DNA of 64,000 nucleotides from Hansfordia pulvinata (GCA_006538405.1 BJKQ01000024.1:1-64000); one strand, 5' to 3'. Shown: positions 47,003 to 58,661, counted from the stretch's first letter. Notes: a model not told the origin generated them from the letters alone. Program-made: numbers and translations.

Positions 47003-48361
47003 ATGCCTGACAGGTCTATCAACGAGCCACTCCTGCGTCGCACGTACCACGGCTTGGTTGCCACAACCATGGATGCTTTAATACTGTTCGAAGCTTCCTT
47101 GACTGGAGACCTTCGCCGCGTGTCAAGAAGACCTTACGATAGGGAACGGGCTGCTGTTATCATCTCTGGGAATGTCTTCATCTACGACGAGCACTCGTCA
47201 TTAGTCCAGCGTTGGACTGATGGCTTGTTATAGAGCCCTAGTCGGGTCCTTGGCAACTTCTTGGTCTACCGAGAGCTTGACAAGCCATTTCCGGCTGGCG
47301 AAAAGAAGCGAGCCATTAAACGCCCGAGGCTTGACGGGAGTAAATCAAGAGCAATAACAGATGAATTTGGTTCCGACTCCGCAGATTACACGGAGTCCTC
47401 TGGGATGATGCCATCCAATGGCCAGTCAGGTGGCTTTAATAACTCAACCGGGTCCCCTACCGACACTCCAGTCACCGACCCGCGGCTGCAATTGCTCATC
47501 GGATCGCTTGTCGATAGCTATGCGTTCAAGAAGGACGGCCTCGTCAAGAAGGCTATCCGTGTCTCCTACCAGGGCGTCAATCATCACTTGGTATCTTACT
47601 ACAGTATTGAGTCCGCGCTGAGTGGCCATCTCATTCATCCGACCGAGCACGGGGACCTGGTCAACGTCGTGCCTCGACAGGAGCTAATTCACAGCGGCAA
47701 CTTCCGCGACCCCGTCAAGAGCCTGGAAATATACGCTAAGACCGAAAACATCCCGATATACATGACGCCGTGTACATGTACATTCCAGTCTACTGACTTC
47801 CCCTTGAGTGGAAGTGACGATGTTCGCTTCATGCCGATGCCCAGTTTCTCGCCATACTTGCAGACTTGGGCCGGAAACTCCTGGTCCCCACCACCGGCCA
47901 ACACTGCCATTTCATCTGAAACCACGGCATCTGGCAGTATCGTACTGCCAGCCCCAAGTTGCGAGAGCTCATCCTCGTCTGCGAAGCTCTACCCCCTTTA
48001 CATTCAACCTCAAAATCATCGGAGCCCTCAAGCATACAATGTATACAGCCCGACTACAAGTCACAATGAGCCCTTAGGGGGTTTGTACCGAACCCACTCG
48101 GTCGTGCCAGGCACGGATGATAGCATCACTGCTGGCGGCAATTTTGCATTTCCAGATATGGGGGTTCTCAAACCCTCTCACATCGACCCACCCCTGGCCA
48201 TGGCCGGCACTTCTAACAGTCCGAGCCGTGGGGTGTCATTGGTGTCTCTGAGCCTAAGCTACCACGGATCTCACTACGTTGCCTATGGTCTAACACGGAC
48301 TAGCCAGCGCCTAAATGGCTGTTTCCTAGCAAATCCGCAGGCCAGCCAGGATAATTCATGA
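47003..48361 (+). pseudogene. WOPR (Gti1/Pac2) regulator with one in-frame TAG
   Basis: From the ATG at 47003 the first WOPR box follows: TYHGLVATTMDALILFEASL, GDLRRVSRR, NVFIYDEHSS, QRWTDGL. TAG at 47231-47233 interrupts it, then the same frame continues SPSRVLGNFLVYRELDKPFP, GEKKRAIKRPRL and the second box GLVKKAIRVSYQG, NHHLVSYYS, to 48361. The family reads W-T-D-G-x-x-W-S-P/A-S-R, and TAG sits close to where that Trp codon (TGG) belongs. One G-to-A change therefore separates this from an intact gene of ~450 residues. The C-terminus is Ser/Pro/Tyr-rich as in the family. WOPR proteins bind DNA and control morphological switching, conidiation and virulence in ascomycetes. Alternatives to a null allele: UAG-to-UGG mRNA editing or an assembly error. 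Confidence 0.8.
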
Positions 48362-49309
48362 ACAACACGCCTCACCGCCGCTTCATCGCGAAAAGTTGCC
48401 CACTCTCAATCAACTCCTGCTCTCCAGTTCACCCGTTCACTGCGGCATCAGGGTCACTTGTTCGAGGCTTTGGAAGCTGCGCACAGCGACGAAGCTCCTC
48501 TGTCGCCCTCCAGAACCGCGCGGATGTGGCTGGCAGTTGAGACGTGGATACTACGCAGCGCGCTGGACGAGATATTCAGCCTCTCAACAGCCATTACCAA
48601 CCATCGTCAGCCACGCCTTGGAACACGGTCTTGGCCATGAGTGTGAAACAAGAGCGCCGGCTTGTCTTGGAGGCCTCGCTTCTGGTGCGTGTCGAGGTCG
48701 CCTTTGAAAGAATACGCCAGTGGATCAATGCTAAGAAGGTCAGCCATTGGTATGATGTCTGCTGCAAGGAAATGCGCAGCACTCACATAGCTCTCACAGA
48801 TGGATAAGAGTGCGAAGAACAGAGATTGCACCAAGGCGTGCTCCTCAAGCATCAATAGTGAAACCGATCGAGTAGTGGCTACTCGGGCTAGTGCAGTGTA
48901 ACGACCCAAATTCTAGCGAAGTAAAATATGATGGAGTTTTTTTAGGGGTTTGTGTTTCAGAACACCCACAAGGTCACCAAGAGTTCAAGCTTCTGTAGAT
49001 TTCAGAACTCCAGCGCACTCAGGCTGAAAGCGTGGTCGCAAGTAAGCACAGGCGGTCACGCTACCAGCCTAACTCTTCCAACCTTCTTCTCAACTCCCCG
49101 CCTGAGAACTCGCATCACTGGTGCCACACGGGCTTGTCAAGTGACAAATTGGGCCTATCGTGACAGCCATGTTTCCCACCCGTCTTCATTCCACTTCTCA
49201 CTTTCGAATAGACAAAGACGAGACACAAAAAGCACTTCACAGCGCTTGAAGAGAACCCAACTGTTTCCACGCAGCTGATACATGAGGTTGGTATTTCGAA
49301 CTCAAGCCA
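48362..49309. other. Gene-poor stretch
   Basis: Overlapping frames at 48396-48807 have coding-like residue use (LSPSRTARMWLAVETW) but no recognisable domain; possibly a decayed gene. Nothing else is supported. Confidence 0.3.
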
Positions 49310-49487
49310 GATCGTGATGAGCTTAATCTCTCATTAGGGGAGGGCAGTGTGGAATGGCCTAAGTTTGTGGTGAGCAGCAATTTCTTCACGAGCATTTGCC
49401 CGAGATAGCCAACGAGGCATCAAGGGTTTTAAGGCTGGTTGACCATATCCAGACGGTCGCAACAACGGGGATGGGTACGTGCAATCG
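49310..49487 (+). mobile_element. LINE 3'-end relic
   Basis: Nucleotides from CATTAGGGGAGGG through TTCTTCACGAGCATTTGCCC to CAGACGGTCGCAACAACGGG match the last coding part of the LINE at 55.9-56.06 kb, on the same strand. A TAG interrupts the frame. Similarity ends at about 49487, before the 3' tail. Confidence 0.75.
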
Positions 49488-50704
49488 CCGGATGAAAATA
49501 CCTTACTTGCCAGGCAATACCCGCGGACCATGCTGTCAATGGGCCAACTATGGCCCCTTGGGAAGGCAGACAACTGCGGCAAGCGCCGCCACGGAGAGCT
49601 TTGGTAACACCACACACCCTGGCTTGCCGAGCGGCCCCCTGGCCGCGCGCCTAGTTTTTCGTCATCAGATACTAGGGGCGAACTCGGAAAAAGGCTGAGC
49701 AACTCGCAGGTCTCAGTTGACCCATATATTGTGGCAACCTACTGGCCCGTGGGAAAACTCGGTGCGAGCCTCAGGCATCTTCCAAGTTTCTAGCGCTTCT
49801 TCTGATCCACGATTGGGGGCGAGTCTGGCGGGGCGAGATGATAGGTATGGGTTTTAACAAGTAGGTCATGGAGTAGCCTATGTCACAGCGCCGTATACCG
49901 GTAGGTTGGCGAAGGTAAAATCTCTGTCTTGTTTCTAGTCTACCATGTAGATGTACGGATATATACAAATGAAAGCGTCTGTTCGTCGGACCGCGGCAGG
50001 TGCGATCGGCTGATAGTCCAAGGTACGTACCTGTCCATAGAATTAGCTGACAGTACTACCGGGGTTCATACAATCACTATCCCAGTACCGCGTTAGGACT
50101 ATCAGTCAACTCTGGGTTCGACAATAGGCCCATATATATCATCATGGGGCAACCGGCGACCTCAGCTCAGGTGGGCTTGCTATTTATCAGAACCCGGGCC
50201 GGCCTGGTGGTGCAACGAGTCCATCAATGAGGCCACCAGGACTTGTAGAGAGAAATGGGGATAGGGAGAGAGGGAGAGGGCAAAGGCGGTGGCAAAGGAC
50301 ATGGTAGTCATAGCCATCGACGCAGATTAGGATGGAGCATGGGCCTCTGCCTCTCCCCACGGCCTCTGTGGTTGGCCATGAGCTCATCATTTGAGGTCTT
50401 CTCTGACCTGGGTCGAATGGATCCGGTTAAAACGGGTGCTCTTATCGCAGGGCGACTCCTTTCATAGAACAACTGCTGCGCGTGGCGGCACCACGTGGCG
50501 TGCCAGGGGTAAAGCCCGAGCGGTCCGCTTTGGGCTCCGCCGCCGCCGCCTTCGCCTCCTTGGAAGGGGGACCGATGCTATCTTGAGCCGTGAGCAATGC
50601 CTCACACTGCCGGTAGACTGACTGCTGTCCTGGCTATGTGCTAGCTTGGGTAGACTCGAGGCTGTCTGACTCTGCACTCTGCTGGCAAGCATCACGTATA
50701 CCCT
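49488..50704. other. Intergenic region
   Basis: No supported gene. Sequence at 49530-49680 is GC-rich and may be further repeat-derived material that I could not assign. Confidence 0.35.
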
Positions 50705-50712
50705 TATAAATA
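50705..50712 (+). promoter_or_regulatory. TATA box of the small secreted protein gene
   Basis: TATAAATA lies 161 bp before the ATG at 50873. The intervening leader is C/T- and CAAC-rich, typical of strongly expressed fungal genes. Confidence 0.55.
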
Positions 50713-50872
50713 CACGGATGGCGCGGTGTGTTTCCCCCCACTCATCAGCATCTTCACTCAACGTCCTCACACTCTCAAAGCACTCTCTCTCTACGCCTCT
50801 CACATCAACTTGACAAAACACCCACCAACAACCAACTCCTTTTCCCCAAGCAACCACCCACAACAAGCTACA

Positions 50873-51503
50873 ATGAAGACCTCTTTCGGCTCCTGTCTCT
50901 TCCTGACCGTCTTCGCCGGCCTCTCCCTTACGCAGCCTCTTGACACTGAAGCAAGCACTCTTGAAGCTGTAAGCCCTCTTCTCTGGATTCTTACTCCCTC
51001 TCGCACCCACCCACCTCTGCTCTCTCTGGACCCTTCCCTTCCTTCAATTCCGCCTCTCTTTTGCAACAACATGGCCCACTAACAAAAAAAAACAGCGCTG
51101 GGGAAAGATGAGCGTCGAGGAAGCCGACCGCGAGATCGCCGCGTACCGCGACCCGCGGGGGCACGTCAGCCTGATCGACGGCAAGGTCATCAGCTACAAC
51201 GCGCACGGGCGCGTGCTCAAGACGATCGGGGTCGACGACGCCGAGGAGATGACTCGCTTCCGCCGCGCGACCGAGTACCAGACGGCCCGGGCCAGGTCGG
51301 AGCGCCAGTCCGCGGGAGAAGGCATCTTCGCCCGCGCCGAGTGCGGCAAGGGCTGCGGCACCAACAACGGCTGCCCGCCGCTGGCCTCGGGCGACGGCTG
51401 CCCCAACTGCGGCACCGTCAACGGCCACCCCAACCCCGTCACGACCGAGCTGGATCCCCCCTACAACTACTATTGCTGGGGCGACAAGTACCCCGCCAAA
51501 TAA
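50873..51503 (+). CDS. Small secreted cysteine-rich protein
   Basis: Two exons, 50873-50968 and 51096-51503. The 127-bp phase-0 intron has GTAAGC, a CACTAAC branch site and an AACAG acceptor. The product has 167 residues. Residues 1-~21 are a signal peptide (hydrophobic FLTVFAGLSL, then TQP). The middle is charged and helical; the C-terminal ~50 residues hold eight cysteines, in a pattern C-x3-C-x5-C-x8-C-x2-C with one further Cys near the end (YYCWGDKY), so paired disulphides are likely. Exon 2 is strongly GC-biased. A TATA box and a pyrimidine-rich leader fit strong or induced expression. Size, secretion and Cys content are those of effector-like or surface proteins; I know no named family and infer no target. 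Confidence 0.75.
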
Positions 51504-52029
51504 AGGGGGGGTTTATTACTCACCTATTCAGATTCTCTCTCTCGTTGGGAAATCATGGGCTGGGCTGACTGGCTTCTACCTGGTTCAGAGAGAATGAGAA
51601 GCATCACGGGGACGCGGATCGAAAGTGTGTCTTCTCCCAGCCCGCTCTGTTTCTTTTTTTTTATACTGTTACTGCTTTTTCGCGAAACGCTTGCGTGCCG
51701 GTCTCTTAGAGTTATAGCAAGGATAGAATAGAAAGCCACTCTGACATGTAAGAGTTGCTGCGCAGCATACCTCGCCTACAAGACAGATAGAGAAGTAGCA
51801 AAAGGCACATCGTCATCTTCTGCCATCCCACCTCAAAACCAAGTGCACACTCCTCCCCCATCTCGAATCAAATTGCAGTGTCTCATGCGCAGCATCCCCA
51901 AGTCCGTTCCAGAGCCTCGCAGACCCCGCCGGGAAGAAGGGAAGATTTGGGCTTGACAGCTCAGCTCAGAGAAACGGCCGCGCAGAGCTGAGCTGCAATC
52001 GTCAACGCTCCAGGTATGTTAGCCACATA
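51504..52029. other. 3' flank of the secreted-protein gene
   Basis: Contains no supported gene. The GC-rich leader of the LINE begins at about 52030. Confidence 0.35.
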
Positions 52030-52522
52030 CCTTATCTCGGGGGGGGCGTCCTGGCTGACTTGGGCCCTCGCGAGATTACCCCCGGGGCACATCGGGGGCT
52101 CACGCCCCGCCGTTCGGTGTTACCGTGCGAGCTGCGCTCTTGTGGAGCGTCACCCGGTGAGATTCGCAGGCCAACAACTCCAAGGTGAATACTTTAGTCA
52201 ACCTGAGGCTACTCCGGGGTGCGGCTGGGGTGTGGAGGCAGAAAATAAAAAGAGCACCAGCCCCAGATCAATCCGCCACCGCGCGCACTCGTTAAGCTAT
52301 CCGCCGTATGGGTTTTTATTTGGGGGGTGGCTTTTTATTCTTATTTTTTTCGGATAGGACCGTTGCTGTGCTCAACCAGCGTTTGCATGGGTTCGTTCGG
52401 ACATCTATTCATTGCAACCAACTTCTTGGCGCCCTACTATTAGGGCGCTACCTTGACTCAGGCTGCTCTCGTATCGAACAACCAGTAGCTTCTCACTGAC
52501 TCAGGAAATCTCTTCCGCCCGG

Positions 52523-54126
52523 ATGAGGTCCGCACCCGGAGTGCCTCCAGGCACCCCCGCACCCGGTGCCGGTCCATGCATCGTTCAGGCCCCGAGAAAA
52601 GACTTCTGCCGCCCCGATCCCGCTGGGTTCCGTCCGGTCCTCCTGTCCGATATCCTTAACACCCCATCGAAGGTGGTCGAAGCTGACTACGTGCCATCGT
52701 CGCCCTTGACTGACACGGGAGCGGCTCGCTTCCTGAACAACACCGCCGGCAATAAAGGACCAAGGACAACAAGTCAGCAATCGGAAGACATCACCCCCCT
52801 GCGAACAGTCCAGCGTCAAAACGACCAGGCTTTCTCGCAAGCTACCTGCCAGGCACAGGTAGCCAGCATCTTGCGAAAAGAGAGGCTCTCCTTTGAGACC
52901 AAACACAGGCTCTTTCAGGACTGCGCAGCCTCTATTGACGACACCCTGCAAAAGGCGGGCCCTGATGTGACCAAGTACGCCAAGGAGTTTAAAGACTTCG
53001 CGAAATGCCTGAGCACCTGGCTAGATGGCGGCGATGTGGGCCAGCATCGGTCCAACACGAAGCAGCAGAGCCATGAAGCAACCAAACCCTCCTACTCCCA
53101 GGTGGCAGGTGGTGCGGCAGGCACTGGCCAGCCATCGGGTGCGCTGGCTGCCACAAGAAAGCTGGGAAAAGCTCGGGAGAGCAAAGAGACAAAGAAACGT
53201 GGGGAGGACCTGCGGATCTTTGTCCGCATGGACAACAGCCACCTGGAGCCTTACGGGGTCAAGACAACGCTAATAAGAAGACTGGAACTCGACAATCTAG
53301 AGCTGCGAGAGGTCTCCCGATCTGCCTCAGGCTTCGTGCTCCACTCAAAGGACAAGACGGCCCAAGAGAAGCTGCTGGCCTACCACGCTGAAATAACTGA
53401 CCTTCTGAAAGCCAGGAAAACTGAAAGCCACGTGAGATGGCACCACTGTAAGCTCGAAGGCTGCCCTAGAAGAGTAATGAGTGCTGAAGGGCTCACTGTG
53501 GAAATTGATATGAAGCAGTTTCCGACGAGACCAAGGCGCAGACGGGAGCCCAACCTGTGCGATGTCTGGCCTCAATACATACCAAAGAAATTGACGCAGA
53601 AGTGACCTGGATGATCTCTATGAGCCAGCAGATCAAGAGGCCCTTCAGGCTGTTTGCTCACTCGCTGACCTCCAAGCGGGTCTACTTTGAACCCAAAGTC
53701 GACCAGTGCATAAAGTGTTATGGTTTCCACAGCCGCGACCCCAGATGCCAGAGGATGCTGTGCCGGAAATGCGGCACGAAGCAGCACGACGGTGACTGCG
53801 AACAACCAGTGGAGAAGTGCGCCAACTGCAAAGGACCTTCCGCAGCGACATTCCCCAAATACCCAGCAAGACCCAAGATAAAGGAAGGAGTGATTCACAA
53901 GCTCAAACAACACCAGCTGCGGGAGATACGGCTGGCAGGCAGCCGCGAAAGATCACACGCGATTGACGAAGCCAGGAAGGCTGCGGCGGCTGCGGCTGAG
54001 ACAACGGCTCTCGAGTCCGACATGGAGATGGAGACAACAGGAGCAGGGGCCTTCGAAGCTGGCATAAGGCAAAGCCCTGGAGGGAGGAAGAACGAGCAGT
54101 CTGCCACCACAATTGTCGTGCAGCAA
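52523..54126 (+). pseudogene. LINE ORF1 (gag-like) with frameshift
   Basis: The first frame (52523-53605, 360 residues) is rich in charged and Gln/Ser residues. Near 53560 the coding-like sequence moves to the next frame, which runs to 54126 and carries zinc-knuckle motifs: CIKCYGFHSRDPRC, then CRKCGTKQHDGDC and CANCKG. In LINEs such proteins bind the element RNA. The segment after the knuckles is a basic, Ala-rich helix. One frame change is enough to explain the break. Confidence 0.7.
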
Positions 54127-54179
54127 TGACAAATCTCCGCCTGAGAGAAAAGCACAACAACACCTGGCGGCTCACTCTG

Positions 54180-56077
54180 TCAACGTGGCAGTCGGTGAGG
54201 GCCTACTTGACCCCACCGAGCTAGCCCGAAATCTAGCCAACCACGGAGCCGATCGAGCGGACGTCATCCTGATGCAGGAACCGTGGGTAGGGGTCCCACC
54301 CAGGAGGAGGATGGCAGTCAAGACACGCGGCATATGATGTCTTCTCACCAGTCGATACCTGGGACAGCGACACGACACGGACGAGATCACTGATCTACGT
54401 GCGAAAATACCTACAGGCAAACCAACTCCATCCGTTCGCCACAAGGGACATCATATGGGTGAAGGTGAGGGGCGTCACGTTCTTGAGTGTGTATAGGCCT
54501 CGCGATAACCCTGAGTGGGTAGATCAGATGTTGGAAGGATGGACTTCCCCTTCAGGCACTGTGGTGGCGGGGGATTTCAACGCGGGAGATGCATCGTGGG
54601 TTGCCAATCATATCCGCGGGCTGTGCAACACTGTCCGGGGCCTACCGGTGCAGTCAGCCAGGAGAGCGGTAGGGGCGTGCGTGCTGCCAGTTCTGACACA
54701 CGCCATAGAGGCATGGTGTCCAGGGGTGGAGAAGGATAACAGCAGTGGGCTATCGAATCGCTGCCAGGTCAAGGGCCAACTCCAGACAATGGAATCGGTT
54801 CTCCGGACGGCGATGAGGGCCATCCTTCCAGTATGGAGAACACATCCAACCCACATCTTGCACTTTGAAGCCCAGCTCCCGCCAGCACAGCTTCTCGCGG
54901 AGGGCATTCGGCGACGGCACGGTCTCCGGCTCGGACGCATTGATGGAAACCACCCGCTTGTTGGCCGACTACCCGTACAAGCACGCAAGGAACCCACACG
55001 ACTACAGAGGAGCTACCAACTGGTGCCGACTTATCCAAGGCCAGCCCTGATTGAACCGTCCCACAAGCAAGCCCCCTGCAGACAGGACAAGAAGACAGAG
55101 GCGGATCTCTTCCGGGTGTGGCTCTCTAGACGGGATGCCGACACGGATCTGATCGTCTACTCGGATGGATCGCAGCTCTACGAAAACGCGCAGACACGGA
55201 CAGGGTGGGGCTACAGCATCCGAGCCGGGGGCACAACGACAGAGATCTACCATGGCGTGGGTCGACTCGGCCGTGCAGAGGTGGTCGACGCGGAGGTCTA
55301 CGGAGCGCTGCAGGGGCTCGCAGCGGCGCGGGCGATTGACCGTCATAAGCACATCTATGTGTGCCTTGATAACACGTCGGTGGTGGACGGACTGGACGGG
55401 ACACCTCCCGAATCCTCACAGGCTATCTTCCTACGCTTCCGAGATATCGCGCGATCACATCGCCAGGGGTAACAGTCAAATGGATCCCCGGCCATTGCGA
55501 TATTGAAGGCAATGAAGCGGCCGACCGGCTGGCCAGAGAAGGTGCCACAATGAGCCTGGTTCACGACGACCCGCCAACCGCTGCGTGGGTGAAGAGGCAT
55601 ATGAGGCAAGTCAATGCAGAGGACTTCAAGTCCTGGTGGAGGAATCAAGCCGAATCGCGATACCGAGAGGTCCAGCAACATCCAGCGATCTCTAAACACC
55701 TGGCCGTTTTCCGACGGGACACGATCCACCGGCTTTTAGCAGCACGAAGCGGCCATGGCGACTTCGCGCAGTACCACGAGCGTTTCCAGCACGAAGACTC
55801 CAAGAACCATTGCAGCTGCGGGGAGAGAAAGTCTCCTCAGCACATCCTCTTCTGCAGAAGATTGCGAGGTTACAGACTGCTGCCGAGGCATGCGCCTCGG
55901 ACAGAGTTGATTCACTTATTAGGGGAGGGTAGCGTGGAGTGGGCCAAGTTTGTGGAGAGCAGCGGCTTCTTCACGAGCATTTGCCCGAGAGAGCCAAAGA
56001 GGCATTCAGGTTTCAAGGCTGGATGGCCACATCCAGACGGTCGCAATAACGGGGATGGGCACGTGCGCGACGTATAG
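54180..56077 (+). pseudogene. LINE ORF2 remnant: endonuclease joined to RNase H, no RT
   Basis: Endonuclease pieces come first: ILMQEPWVGVPP, then after a frameshift near 54330 VKVRGVTFLSVYRP and the catalytic GDFN of VVAGDFNAGDASW. Directly after this the frame continues with sequence that normally follows the RT (NHIRGLCNTVRGLP, CVLPVLTHAIEAW). The RT palm with its YxDD box is absent, yet the frame 54399-55472 stays open over the junction. RNase H follows (LIVYSDGSQ, VCLDNTSVVDGL); a frameshift in a GGGG run at ~55468 leads to KWIPGHCDIEGNEAADRLA. The C-terminal part ends with CSCGERKSPQHILFC, a Cys/His knuckle. It cannot retrotranspose on its own. Confidence 0.8.
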
Positions 56078-56165
56078 CATGTATTTACCGACTCCTCCAT
56101 AACCCTGCGATGTACGGCTCTGGGAGGCGTGGCAGGCCCTTGTAGGGATGGAACCCACGTTAAAC

Positions 56166-56188
56166 TTAATCAATCAATCAATCAATCA
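56166..56188 (+). repeat. (AATC)n tail of the LINE
   Basis: About five AATC units close the element in place of poly(A). The relic at 42776 has the same tail, which shows it belongs to the family. Confidence 0.8.
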
Positions 56189-56190
56189 AG

Positions 56191-56855
56191 CAGGTGCCTT
56201 ATCATCACGATTTCGTCTTTCTCATGATTATTCCCATCATCGTGAACATCGACGAAACTCATATAAAGCCCAAATTCTCTTTTTCCTACCTCTAACACTC
56301 CAACGCGAGCCTTGAGACATTTCTCAAATCCTCTACAAAGTGGCTTAATGTGGCCGTCAGAAATGGAGTTTCGTGTTCATTGCCTGCGGCCAAATTTGAA
56401 ATTTGCTAGCACTGTGTGGTTTCTTTAGCTCTTCAAGCATGAGCTTAACACGCAACACGCCACCTAAAGAGGCAGCGTCATCGATAAAGCAAATGCCAGA
56501 ACAAAGGCCCTTTCAGCCCTAAGGCCCCCACGCTACCCCGAATATCCTATGTCCACCTCGGGACGATGGTCAAAAGGTGTCTTTTGGCATTAAGACATCT
56601 CTGATGGCGCCTTTAAGATTGTTACCGCACAAAGGGCTCACAGGTGCAAGATAAAAAAGGAAGAGGTGACCAGGGTGCCGCACTGTCTACAGTATGAAAA
56701 TTGAAAAACGAGACAAAATGCCAAAAAGGATGGCCCTGCAGGTCAGTTTCAAATGTTTCCAAAAGGTCTTGAGTTCGAATCTAAGAAAGAATAAGCCTAT
56801 CCGTCGGGGACAGCTCCCACCGAAACTTAGGAGGATGCCAGCTTCTCCAGATGTA
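56191..56855. other. Spacer between LINE and pogo element
   Basis: No supported gene. This is single-copy-looking sequence as far as I can see. Confidence 0.35.
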
Positions 56856-56906
56856 ACGTCCCACACCCACTTTTGGCCACCCCCCACATTTGGCCACCCT
56901 AAAATT
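56856..56906 (+). repeat. Left terminal inverted repeat of the pogo element
   Basis: Pairs with 58662-58712. The sub-motif TTTGGCCACCC occurs twice within it, which may be transposase binding sites. Confidence 0.8.
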
Positions 56907-57006
56907 GCCTCGTCCCCGTGACAACCTCCCAACATGAACTTCTTCTACCTTTTTCAATTCTCGTTCAATTGACTTCTGATTTCAATCCCGTACTCTCTCG
57001 ACCATA

Positions 57007-58614
57007 ATGCCTCAATATACCGAGTCAGACCTCTCCCAGGCACTTGATGCTGTCACAAATGGCCAGGGCGTACAGAGAGCTGCTCTAAAATGGGGGATAC
57101 CACGTTCGACATTGAAAACCCGATTGAAAGGCCACCAAGCCAGATTCTCGGCATTTTCCGAGCTTCAGAGACTTTCTCCAACAGATGAGAGTCAATTAGC
57201 CGAATGAATTCGGATCCAGGCCGCCCTCGGCCTGCCTCCAACCCATCAACAGCTTAAGAATTTTGCCGAGCGGATCTTACGGATCCGTGGAGACCTCAAG
57301 CCCCTCGGGAAGAACTGGGTTCAGGCTTTCATCAGAAGGAATCCATCAGTAAGGGTCCAGAGAAGCAGAGCAATCGATTCCCAATGTATTAATGGCGCCT
57401 CCACTAATGTTATTAGGCAATGGTTCAGACACCTCGCTGTTCCCGAGATCAAGGCTATTAAGGCCAGCAACCGATACAACATGGACGAGACAGGCATCTT
57501 AGAAGGCCAAGGATCGAATGGTCTTGTACTAGGATCGTCAGAAACTCGCTCAGTTCGAAAGAAACAGCCGGGATCGCGTGCCTGGACGTCCCTTATCGAG
57601 TGCATCTCCGCCACCGGAAGGTCACTCCCTCCGCTTGTGATATACAAGGGAAAGACGGTACAACAGCAATGGTTTCCTTTAGATCTCGATCCATACCAGT
57701 CCTGGAGGTTTGAGGCAACGGAAAATGGGTGGACATCAGATTCTACCGCTGTGAAATGGCTAGAGGAGATCTTTATCCCTTCCACCCAGCCGGCGAACCC
57801 TCAAGAGGTCAGGTTGCTTATTCTGGATGGACACAGAAGCCATGAAACGACGGAATTCATGTATCTGTGCTTGAAGAACAATATCTACCTGCTTTTCTTG
57901 CCGCCGCACACGTCCCATGTCCTCCAGCCTCTGGACCAGTCGGTCTTCGGACCTTTGAAGGCGGCCTATAAGAAGGAGCTTGGATTGCTCAGCGAATGGG
58001 ATGCGAGCACAGTCACAGGCAAAAGGAATTTCATTCTATGCTACAGTAACGCAAGGAAGGCGGCGCTGACAAGCAAGAACATTGTCAGTGGCTGGAAATG
58101 GACTGGGTTGTGGCCTGTCAGTACGGCTAAGCCCCTCATGAGCCGACTGCTGCTTAATAGCACGTCAACCCCCGCAAAACAAGCAGATCAAGTATGTACC
58201 GAGCTCCCTGATGGACATAGAAGCGAAAATTGGATGACACAAACATCAGCAGTGTCTTGGTCGACTCCGAAGAAGAGAAATGAACTCCATGGCCAGTTGA
58301 GCTTATTTAGCACTCTGGAGAAGGATCAGAATACGCAGCGCCTGCTCTTCCGAAAGGTCCAAAAGGGCTTCGACCAGCAGGCGTACCAGCTGGCAGTAGC
58401 CCAGCGAAAAATTGAGGCTTTGCAAGCAGAGGTTGATGCCGGAAGAGCTAGGAAGCGGAGGAAGGTCAGAATGAACCCAAATTCGAAGTTCGCCGACATT
58501 GAGGCGATCCGAAGGGCGCAAATTGAAGCCGGTGGGATTGAGGATAGCACATTCGAATCCAGCGATGCTGATAACCCTAGTGACACGGAGAGTTGCGTTA
58601 TTGTAGCAGTATAA
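57007..58614 (+). pseudogene. Pogo-type transposase with one in-frame TGA
   Basis: The frame from ATG 57007 to the stop at 58614 would give 535 residues, interrupted only by TGA at 57205-57207. N-terminal helix-turn-helix of the psq type: residues 1-45 (QRAALKWGIPRSTLKTRL). CENP-B/Tc5-type DNA-binding part: ~70-130 (GLPPTHQQLKNFAERI, NWVQAFIRR). DDD catalytic core: MDETG (~160), LILDGHRSH (~277) and LQPLDQSVFG (~315). C-terminus: a basic coiled coil. Relatives have Trp in the LADW-like motif where TGA occurs, so TGG to TGA is the likely change. A terminal stop-free remainder this long means the lesion is recent. The product would cut and paste the element at TA. Confidence 0.85.
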
Positions 58615-58661
58615 CGTGTGATAAAGTTGTTTCATGTCCAGGCGTTGGATTAAGGCGTGTC

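Larger units (their letters stand above)
52030..56190 (+). mobile_element. Tad-like LINE retrotransposon, reverse transcriptase deleted
   Basis: The order is a GC-rich 5' leader (52030-52520), a gag-like ORF with zinc knuckles, an ORF2 with endonuclease, thumb/connection, RNase H and C-terminal Cys/His region, a 3' untranslated region and an (AATC)n tail. The presence of RNase H after the RT position places it near the Tad/I group. The whole RT domain is missing, so about 4.2 kb remain. Left boundary is approximate and no clear target-site duplication was found. Four relics of the family lie at 37.8, 41.6, 42.8 and 49.3 kb. Confidence 0.8.

Noticed and set aside
50462..51428. Long minus-strand frames across the small secreted protein gene
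   Set aside because: Antisense by-products of the GC-rich exon; the plus strand has a signal peptide, intron and TATA box.
52016..52357. 113-codon frame before the LINE gag gene
   Set aside because: Lies in the LINE leader, has no domain and is interrupted by the T-rich stretch; best seen as untranslated leader.
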